Source: an uncultured Erythrobacter sp. (lineage in GTDB: Bacteria; Pseudomonadota; Alphaproteobacteria; Sphingomonadales; Sphingomonadaceae). Taken from it: 11,661 nt of DNA. The notes below the pieces were generated by a model. The model saw only the letters and a program-made list of their open reading frames with translations, did no database searches and had not been told where the DNA came from. The DNA lies in contig CAMYIQ010000121.1 of NCBI GenBank assembly GCA_947258465.1, positions 1 through 11,661 of the forward strand, written 5' to 3'. Both the position numbers and the translations under genes were made by a program. This document shows, piece after piece, positions 6,822 through 11,661 of this stretch (position 1 is the stretch's first letter; every line of letters begins with the position of its first letter).

Positions 6822-7267
6822 TGCTGCCCGGTTTTTCCGAAGCGGCGCCGCTTGCCGGTTTGGCGGGCGGCATTCTGATCGGACTGGCCGCAGCGCTGAT
6901 GCTGCTCGGCGCGGGCCGCATTGCCGGCGTGTCCGGCATAGCTGCGCGCGCCACCGGCATCAGCAACAGCGGCATGTCGAGATCGAGCGCCTGGATGTTT
7001 CTGATCGGCCTGCCCTTGGGCGCGTTGATCGTTGCCATGGCCACTGGCGGAATCGAAGCCAGTTTCGCCGACCCCCTCTATCTCGTTATCGCGGGGCTCG
7101 CGGTCGGTGTGGGGACGCGTCTCGGCAGCGGCTGCACCAGCGGCCACGGCGTCTGCGGTGTCAGCCGCTTTTCGCAGCGCTCGGTCGTCGCGACGCTCAC
7201 CTTCATGGCGTTCGGCATTGCCACGGTCGCGGTGATGAACATGGCGGGACTGGAGGTGCTGCAATGA
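6818..7267 (+). CDS. YeeE/YedE-family permease subunit, first half
   Basis: This 149-residue membrane protein has about four transmembrane segments (roughly 12-32, 58-75, 86-100 and 122-142). The family signature GSGCTSGHGVCG (104-114 region) supplies Cys106 and Cys113; in the thiosulfate transporter TsuA, comparable cysteines line the conduction path. Like PmpA/PmpB-type proteins it is half the size of a full YeeE and should pair with the following subunit. It overlaps the dioxygenase stop (ATGATG at 6818; either ATG could be used) and the next gene by ATGA, which points to coupled, near-equal synthesis. The likely role is uptake of thiosulfate or another sulfane-sulfur compound; direction and substrate are inferred from family and neighbours. 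Confidence 0.9.
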   Translation: MMLPGFSEAAPLAGLAGGILIGLAAALMLLGAGRIAGVSGIAARATGISNSGMSRSSAWMFLIGLPLGALIVAMATGGIEASFADPLYLVIAGLAVGVGTRLGSGCTSGHGVCGVSRFSQRSVVATLTFMAFGIATVAVMNMAGLEVLQ

Positions 7268-7683
7268 TCCGGCGTCTGCTCCCCCCGCTGCTGTCGGGAA
7301 CGCTGTTCGGGGCAGGCCTTGCATTGGGCGGAATGACCAATCCCGCGCGCGTGCGTGGTTTCCTCGATCTGTTCGGCGATTGGGATCCCACCCTCGCTTT
7401 CGTGATGGGCGGCGCGGTGATCGTCATGGCGATCGCCTGGCGGTTCCAGCCACGCATGGCGCACCCCCTCTTCGCGCCCAAATTCGCCTTGCCGGACCGT
7501 AGCGACCTCACCGCGCGCCTGATCGGCGGTTCGGCGCTGTTCGGGATCGGCTGGGGGATAGCGGGCCTGTGTCCCGGGCCGGGTGTCGCGGCGCTGGTGA
7601 TCGAGCCCGCTTCGGCGGCCATCTTCGTGGTCGCCATGCTTGCAGGCATGTTCCTGGTGCGCCTGACGGAAGGAAACGGATAA
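7264..7683 (+). CDS. YeeE/YedE-family permease subunit, second half
   Basis: This 139-residue partner of the preceding permease gene overlaps it by ATGA. Transmembrane segments lie near 5-24, 43-60, 86-105 and 110-132. It opens with GTLFGAGLALGGMTNPARV, a typical second-half start in this family, and carries the second-half cysteine motif GIAGLCPGPG with Cys103. The two subunits together rebuild the pseudo-twofold pore of a full-length YeeE. Paired half-size YeeE/YedE genes of this kind are a recurring component of BigR-controlled sulfide operons, which supports import of reduced sulfur as the role. Confidence 0.9.
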   Translation: MIRRLLPPLLSGTLFGAGLALGGMTNPARVRGFLDLFGDWDPTLAFVMGGAVIVMAIAWRFQPRMAHPLFAPKFALPDRSDLTARLIGGSALFGIGWGIAGLCPGPGVAALVIEPASAAIFVVAMLAGMFLVRLTEGNG

Positions 7684-8093
7684 TGGATATTCGAGAAGTA
7701 TCGCCGGGCTTTGCCGTGGCGCCGCAAATTCAACCCTCGGACATGCATGCCCTGAAGGAGCGCGGAATTGCCGCGCTGATCTGTAATCGTCCCGATGGCG
7801 AGGAAGAAGCCCAGCCGAGCGTCGAGACCATGCGCGCAGCGGCGCAGGCGGAAGGGATCGCATTCCACCATATTCCGGTTTCGGGCGGCGCGTTTCCCGA
7901 TGCGGCGATCGCGGCCTTTCGTGCGGTTCGGCGCGGGACCGATGCGCCTATGCTCGCCTATTGCCGCACCGGCACGCGCTCGATCACGCTCGAAACGCTG
8001 GCCAATCCCGACGGCATCGGTCGCGACGAACTGCTGCAGCGCGCCACCTCCGCCGGGTACGACCTTGGCAATCTGCGCGACGCGCTCGCCTGA
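7683..8093 (+). CDS. DUF442 / TIGR01244 sulfurtransferase-phosphatase-like protein
   Basis: This 136-residue cytosolic protein has the dual-specificity-phosphatase-like fold of DUF442. It opens with the family's SPGFAVAPQIQPSDM stretch, then GIAALICNRPDGEE (about 28-41), and ends with the active loop YCRTGTRS. The active-site Cys94 lies in a six-residue CRxGxR loop, which fits sulfur transfer as in rhodaneses at least as well as phosphate chemistry. In Blh proteins this domain is fused in front of the persulfide dioxygenase; here it stands alone in the same operon. It probably passes sulfane sulfur between persulfide, sulfite and thiosulfate, though direct evidence for this family is thin. 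The ATG shares its A with the preceding TAA stop, and AAGGA at 7670-7674 is a good ribosome site 8 nt upstream. Confidence 0.92.
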   Translation: MDIREVSPGFAVAPQIQPSDMHALKERGIAALICNRPDGEEEAQPSVETMRAAAQAEGIAFHHIPVSGGAFPDAAIAAFRAVRRGTDAPMLAYCRTGTRSITLETLANPDGIGRDELLQRATSAGYDLGNLRDALA

Positions 8094-8100
8094 CGCATTC

Positions 8101-8115
8101 GGGAGAAAAACGATT
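8101..8115 (+). promoter_or_regulatory. Ribosome-binding site that decides an ATT start
   Basis: GGGAG at 8101-8105 lies 7 nt before ATT at 8113-8115. No ATG, GTG or TTG stands at a sensible place in this frame: the next GTG (8137) falls inside the first strand of the FAD fold, and the nearest upstream ATG lies deep inside the DUF442 gene. Confidence 0.65.
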
Positions 8116-9336
8116 TCCACATCGCATACAGTCGTCGTGATCGGCGGGGGCGCTGCTGGCATCGCCACGGCCGCCTCGCTGCTCAAACGCCGCCCCGGTC
8201 TCGACATCGCGATTGTCGAACCGGCCGATAGCCATGCCTATCAACCGGGCTGGACGATGGTTGGCGGCGGGATCTTCGAGCCAGAAGTCACCCAGCGGCC
8301 GATGGCCAGCGTGATGCCCAAGGGCACACGCTGGATCAAGGCGGCGGCCAAATCCTTTCAGCCGGACGAAAACCAGGTGACGCTCGAAGACGGAGCCATC
8401 GTGCGTTACGAAGTGCTTGTGGTCGCGCCCGGCATCCGGCTGGCGTGGGACAGGATCGCCGGTCTGGAAGACACGCTGGGCAAGAACGGTGTTACGTCCA
8501 ATTACCGGTATGATCTGGCCCCCTATACGTGGGAACTGGTTCAGGGCCTCACTTCGGGCCGGGCCATCTTCACCCAGCCACCCATGCCGATCAAATGCGC
8601 CGGTGCGCCGCAGAAAGCCATGTATCTCTCGTGCGACCATTGGCGCCGCGAAGGTATGCTCGACCGGATCGATGTGGAGTTCTGCAATGCGGGCGGGGTG
8701 CTGTTCGGGGTTCCCGACTATGTTCCCGCGCTGATGAGCTATGTCGAGAAATACGATATCGGACTTCGGCTGGGCAACAATCTGGTTTCGGTCGACGGGC
8801 CGGCGCAGCAGGCCGTTTTCAAGACCGAAGAAGGCGAAGTGACTCGCGATTTCGACATGCTCCATGTCGTTCCGCCACAGGTTGCGCCCCAATTCTTGGC
8901 CGACAGCCCGCTGGCGGCCGAAAGCGGTTTCACCGACGTCGATCAGCATACCTTGCGGCATACCCGCTACGATAACGTCTTCGGGCTTGGCGATGCCGGA
9001 TCGATGCCCAATGCCAAGACGGCTGCTGCGGCGCGCAAACAGGCGCCGGTCGTTGCGGTGAACGTGTTGCAGCAGCTCGCCGGGCGGGGGCCGAAGGCGG
9101 GATATGATGGCTATGGGTCCTGCCCGCTCACGGTCGAGCGCGGAAAAATCGTCCTCGCCGAATTCGCCTATGGCGGGAAGCTCGCTCCGAGCTTCCCGAC
9201 TTGGTTGATCGATGGAACCAAGGCGCAGCGCCTGTCCTGGATGCTCAAGGCCGATGCATTGCCCTGGATCTACTGGAACGGCATGCTCAAGGGCCGCGAA
9301 TGGCTTGCCGGTCCCGGCAATATGATCGCGCAGTAG
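8113..9336 (+). CDS. sqr: Sulfide:quinone oxidoreductase, type II (SQOR-like)
   Basis: This 407-residue FAD enzyme oxidises sulfide to a persulfide and passes the electrons to membrane quinone. The N-terminal FAD-binding motif VVVIGGGAAGIATA lies at 7-20, and the second flavin motif GLGDAGSMPNAKTAAA at 291-306. Redox cysteines are Cys162 in PIKCAGAPQK and Cys337 in YGSCPLT, matching human SQOR Cys201 and Cys379; Cys174 and Cys191 also occur. The HAYQPGWTMVGGG stretch (41-53) is typical of type II enzymes, which hand the sulfur to a small acceptor such as glutathione, sulfite or cyanide. The C-terminal amphipathic part (WMLKADALPWIYWNGMLKG) should anchor it to the inner membrane. Translation probably begins at ATT 8113, since the family starts M-x-x-S-H-x-V-V-V-I and a good ribosome site lies 7 nt before it. 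The product is the expected partner of the upstream persulfide dioxygenase. Confidence 0.95.
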   Translation: MSTSHTVVVIGGGAAGIATAASLLKRRPGLDIAIVEPADSHAYQPGWTMVGGGIFEPEVTQRPMASVMPKGTRWIKAAAKSFQPDENQVTLEDGAIVRYEVLVVAPGIRLAWDRIAGLEDTLGKNGVTSNYRYDLAPYTWELVQGLTSGRAIFTQPPMPIKCAGAPQKAMYLSCDHWRREGMLDRIDVEFCNAGGVLFGVPDYVPALMSYVEKYDIGLRLGNNLVSVDGPAQQAVFKTEEGEVTRDFDMLHVVPPQVAPQFLADSPLAAESGFTDVDQHTLRHTRYDNVFGLGDAGSMPNAKTAAAARKQAPVVAVNVLQQLAGRGPKAGYDGYGSCPLTVERGKIVLAEFAYGGKLAPSFPTWLIDGTKAQRLSWMLKADALPWIYWNGMLKGREWLAGPGNMIAQ

Positions 9337-9345
9337 GAAAGGGCA

Positions 9346-11109
9346 TTGCCGGTGCTTTCGCGTTACCTGCCGATCCTCGAATGGGGGCGGACATACAACA
9401 GGAAGGTCCTGACGGACGATCTGATGGCGGCGGTGATCGTCACGATCATGCTCATCCCGCAGAGCCTGGCCTATGCGCTGCTGGCCGGCCTGCCGCCGGT
9501 CGTTGGGCTGTACGCTTCGATTTTGCCCCTGGTGCTATACGCCATATTCGGGACCAGCCGCACGCTGGCGGTAGGGCCGGTGGCGGTGATCTCGTTGATG
9601 ACGGCCTCTGCCGCGGGGGCGATCGCGGATCAGGGCACGGCGCAATATCTGGAAGCGGCCATCACGCTAGCGATGCTGTCGGGGGTGATGCTGGCGATCC
9701 TCGGCATTCTTAGGGCGGGCTTTCTGGCCAACCTCCTCTCGCATCCGGTTATCAGCGGTTTCATAACCGCATCCGGCATTCTCATCGCGACCAGCCAGCT
9801 CAAGCATATCCTCGGGGTGAGGGCGAGTGGCGACAACTGGCCGGACATGCTCGGATCGCTCGCAGCATCGATCGGCGAAACGAATGGCTGGACGCTGGCC
9901 ATCGGAATCCCGGCGACCCTGTTCCTGTTCTGGGTGCGCAAGGGTGCCAAGCCGGCGCTGCAGAAGCTGGGCCTGCCTGAACGGGCGGCGGATATGACGG
10001 CCAAGGCCGGGCCGGTGGTTGCGGTCGCGCTGACGATCCTGGCCGCGATCGTTTTCGATCTGCAAGGCAAGGGCGTCAACATCGTCGGCGCGATCCCTCA
10101 GGGCCTGCCGCCGTTTGCGGTGCCGTCGACCGACCTCTCGCTGATCGAGAAATTGTGGGTTCCCGCGCTGCTGATTTCGATCATCGGCTTCGTCGAAAGC
10201 GTTTCGGTCGCGCAGACGCTGGCCGCCAAGCGCCGCCAGCGCATTTCGCCCGACCAGGAACTGATCGGCCTGGGCGCCGCCAATGTCGCCAGTGCGTTTT
10301 CCGGTGGTTATCCGGTGACGGGCGGTTTCGCCCGCTCGGCAGTCAATTTCGATGCCGGCGCGCAGACCCCTGCCGCAGGCGCCTATACCGCAGTAGGCAT
10401 TGCGCTCGCCACGCTGTTTCTCACACCGCTATTGTTCAGCCTGCCCATCGCCACCCTGGCCGCGACGATCATCGTCGCCGTGCTCAGCCTGGTCGATCTC
10501 AAGACGCCCGGCCGCCTGTGGCGCTATTCGAAGGCGGACTTCGCCGCGCATATCGCGACAATCGCCATCACCCTGATCGCCGGTGTCGAGATGGGCGTGA
10601 TCGCGGGAGTGGCCGTGGGTCTGCTGCTGTATCTCTGGCGCGCCAGCCGCCCGCACGCGGCGATCGTCGGGCGGGTTCCGGAGACGGAACATTTTCGCAA
10701 TGTCGAGCGGCACGAGGTCTTCACCGTGCCGCATGTGCTCTCGATCCGCATCGACGAAGCATTGACCTATCTCAATGCCCGCTGGCTGGAGGAATACGTC
10801 CTCGAGGAAGTGGCCGAACGGCCCGCCGTGCGGCACGTCATCCTGATGTGCAGCGCGGTCAATGCCATCGATGCCTCGGGCCTGGAAAGCTTGGAAGCGA
10901 TCAACCACCGGCTGGGCGATGGCGGCATCGGCCTTCACCTGTCGGAGGTCAAGGGGCCGGTGATGGACCGTCTGCAACGGTCGCATTTCATCGAAGAGTT
11001 GAACGGTCAGATATTTCTTTCCCAATCGCGCGCTTTCGAAAAACTGGTATCCGACGATGGCGCGCCAGCGGAACCGCACGATCACTATCTGGCGCGCGGC
11101 CTTATCTGA
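9346..11109 (+). CDS. SulP-family anion transporter with STAS domain
   Basis: This 587-residue inner-membrane transporter has the SulP signature PQSLAYALLAGLPPVVGLYA at 38-57 and the usual hydrophobic core to about residue 430. A cytoplasmic STAS domain follows at about 455-567, including VILMCSAVNAIDASGLESLE. Family members carry sulfate, bicarbonate, chloride or C4-dicarboxylates. Its place as last gene of a sulfide-oxidation operon suggests sulfate or sulfite, possibly exporting the end product, where related BigR operons carry a TauE-type exporter; direction is not shown by sequence. The start is TTG at 9346, only 9 nt after the SQR stop, with AGGA at 9335-9338 spaced 7 nt; the GTG two codons later is an alternative. 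Confidence 0.93.
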   Translation: MPVLSRYLPILEWGRTYNRKVLTDDLMAAVIVTIMLIPQSLAYALLAGLPPVVGLYASILPLVLYAIFGTSRTLAVGPVAVISLMTASAAGAIADQGTAQYLEAAITLAMLSGVMLAILGILRAGFLANLLSHPVISGFITASGILIATSQLKHILGVRASGDNWPDMLGSLAASIGETNGWTLAIGIPATLFLFWVRKGAKPALQKLGLPERAADMTAKAGPVVAVALTILAAIVFDLQGKGVNIVGAIPQGLPPFAVPSTDLSLIEKLWVPALLISIIGFVESVSVAQTLAAKRRQRISPDQELIGLGAANVASAFSGGYPVTGGFARSAVNFDAGAQTPAAGAYTAVGIALATLFLTPLLFSLPIATLAATIIVAVLSLVDLKTPGRLWRYSKADFAAHIATIAITLIAGVEMGVIAGVAVGLLLYLWRASRPHAAIVGRVPETEHFRNVERHEVFTVPHVLSIRIDEALTYLNARWLEEYVLEEVAERPAVRHVILMCSAVNAIDASGLESLEAINHRLGDGGIGLHLSEVKGPVMDRLQRSHFIEELNGQIFLSQSRAFEKLVSDDGAPAEPHDHYLARGLI

Positions 11110-11138
11110 TCGGCGGCGTTCCGGCGTGGGTCGAAAGC

Positions 11139-11158
11139 GGCAGCGCCGCGGCGCTGGC
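11139..11158 (+). terminator. GC-rich palindrome after the SulP gene, possible terminator
   Basis: CAGCGCCGCGGCGCTG at 11141-11156 is a perfect 16-bp palindrome about 30 nt past the SulP stop. The base next to it mismatches and one more pair (11139/11158) follows. It is followed by GATTTCATTT rather than a clean T-run, so termination is only plausible. The loop would be very short once the central pairs open. Confidence 0.35.
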
Positions 11159-11250
11159 CGGATTTCATTTAGGTAAAAAGTGTATTTGAATGGTGGAGGT
11201 GACGTTCCGGCGGCTCGCGCACAACCGAGTTGCGCGTCACTCACCATCGA

Positions 11251-11280
11251 TTGCATAATTCGATTACATTAAGTGATAAA
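11251..11280 (+). promoter_or_regulatory. Possible promoter for the ferritin-like lipoprotein gene
   Basis: The 228-bp gap 11110-11337 contains an AT-rich island, unusual here, at about 11240-11285. Within it TTGCAT (11251-11256) and GATAAA (11275-11280) are 18 bp apart, a modest sigma-70 match. I see nothing else in the gap beyond the palindrome after the SulP gene. Confidence 0.3.
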
Positions 11281-11337
11281 TAGAACTTCTCCTTGTGGCG
11301 CAGGTGAGGTAGGGCTGTGCCTCGAAAGGAGGCCGAT

Positions 11338-11661
11338 ATGTCCGGTCCCGATTACCTCCTGCCGGCGCTGATATCCGGTCTGGCGATGGTGTCCGGCTGT
11401 ACGCTTGCAAGCGCTCCGACCCCCGCCGACACTGACGGCAAGGCGTTGCGTATGGCGCTCGACGATGAATACCGGGCCGAAGCTACCTATGCTGCGGTCA
11501 TCGAAGCGTTTGGCGAGGTGCGTCCCTTTATCAGGATCATCAATGCCGAACGCCGTCATGCGGCCCGGGTGAAGGCGGAAATGGACCGCCTCGGTATCGC
11601 CTATGATCCGGTAAATCCTTATCTCGGCTCGATCCCTGCACCGTCAACATTGCTGGCAGCC
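11338..11661 (+). CDS. Ferritin-like domain lipoprotein, 3' end beyond the window
   Basis: The first 108 codons are visible, with no stop before the edge. An AAAGGAGG ribosome site (11325-11332) sits 5 nt before the ATG. The N-terminus is a lipoprotein signal: LLPALISGLAMVSGC, with lipobox V-S-G-C and Cys21 as the lipidated residue, so the protein should be anchored in the periplasm or outer membrane. From about residue 38 (ALRMALDDEYRAEATYAAVI) the sequence looks like a four-helix ferritin/rubrerythrin-like domain of the DUF2202 kind, with acidic ligands DDEYRAE and an ExxH pair in NAERRHA (about 71-77). The role is probably metal binding or oxidase-type chemistry outside the cytoplasm; the second half of the helix bundle is not visible, so metal site completeness cannot be judged. 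It is separated from the sulfur operon by 228 bp and is likely its own unit. Confidence 0.8.
   Translation, partial: MSGPDYLLPALISGLAMVSGCTLASAPTPADTDGKALRMALDDEYRAEATYAAVIEAFGEVRPFIRIINAERRHAARVKAEMDRLGIAYDPVNPYLGSIPAPSTLLAA

Noticed and set aside
7795..8112. An upstream extension of the SQR frame to the ATG at 7795
   Set aside because: It would overlap about 300 nt of the DUF442 gene and adds an Arg/Ser-rich stretch with no similarity to the FAD enzymes.
10155..11189. A 344-codon frame overlapping the SulP gene in another plus frame
   Set aside because: It is Arg/Gly/Pro-rich shadow translation of the SulP and STAS coding region, with no family features.
11269..11559. A 96-codon minus-strand frame opposite the ferritin-like gene
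   Set aside because: The plus-strand frame has a strong Shine-Dalgarno sequence, a lipobox and a recognisable domain; the minus frame has none of these.

Overview
The window is about 11.7 kb of GC-rich DNA with no mobile element, CRISPR array or rRNA visible. Several features suggest an alphaproteobacterium, probably a sphingomonad or Erythrobacter-like organism: an initiator tRNA with the A-G-G/C-C-T anticodon stem typical of that class, a large TonB-dependent receptor, and an SqrR/BigR-style sulfide gene set. The taxonomic call is inference from sequence style, not from a marker gene.

Layout. Positions 1-75 hold an initiator tRNA missing about two 5' bases at the window edge. At 236-1980 a LysR-type regulator faces away from an exported protein made of two DUF1330-like halves, with a perfect 9-bp inverted repeat between them. 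This gene converges on a copper-type block read leftward (4738-2060): a DUF2946 protein with a His/Met cluster, then an OprC/NosA-like TonB-dependent receptor. A strong hairpin at 2014-2049 separates the convergent ends.

The centre and right (4823-11109) form one sulfur-handling locus built around a 74-bp divergent promoter region. Leftward run a Prx6-type peroxiredoxin and, overlapping it by ATGA, a small ArsR-family repressor. Rightward run a persulfide dioxygenase (MBL fold), two half-size YeeE/YedE permease subunits, a DUF442 rhodanese/phosphatase-like protein, a type II sulfide:quinone oxidoreductase (SQR) and a SulP anion transporter. The first four rightward genes overlap end to start and the last two gaps are under 20 nt, so they are probably one transcript. 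The inferred pathway is: sulfane sulfur or thiosulfate entry through YeeE/YedE; sulfide oxidation to persulfide by SQR with electrons passed to quinone; persulfide oxidation to sulfite by the dioxygenase; sulfur transfer by the DUF442 protein; and sulfite/sulfate movement by SulP. The peroxiredoxin would deal with the accompanying peroxide or persulfide stress.

The most unusual points are these. The ArsR repressor has no cysteine, although it sits where thiol-switch SqrR/BigR repressors sit. The SQR reading frame appears to start at ATT. The copper-type receptor keeps three of the four OprC copper ligands but has Gly where the Cys should be. The right edge cuts into a lipoprotein with a ferritin-like domain (11338 onward).
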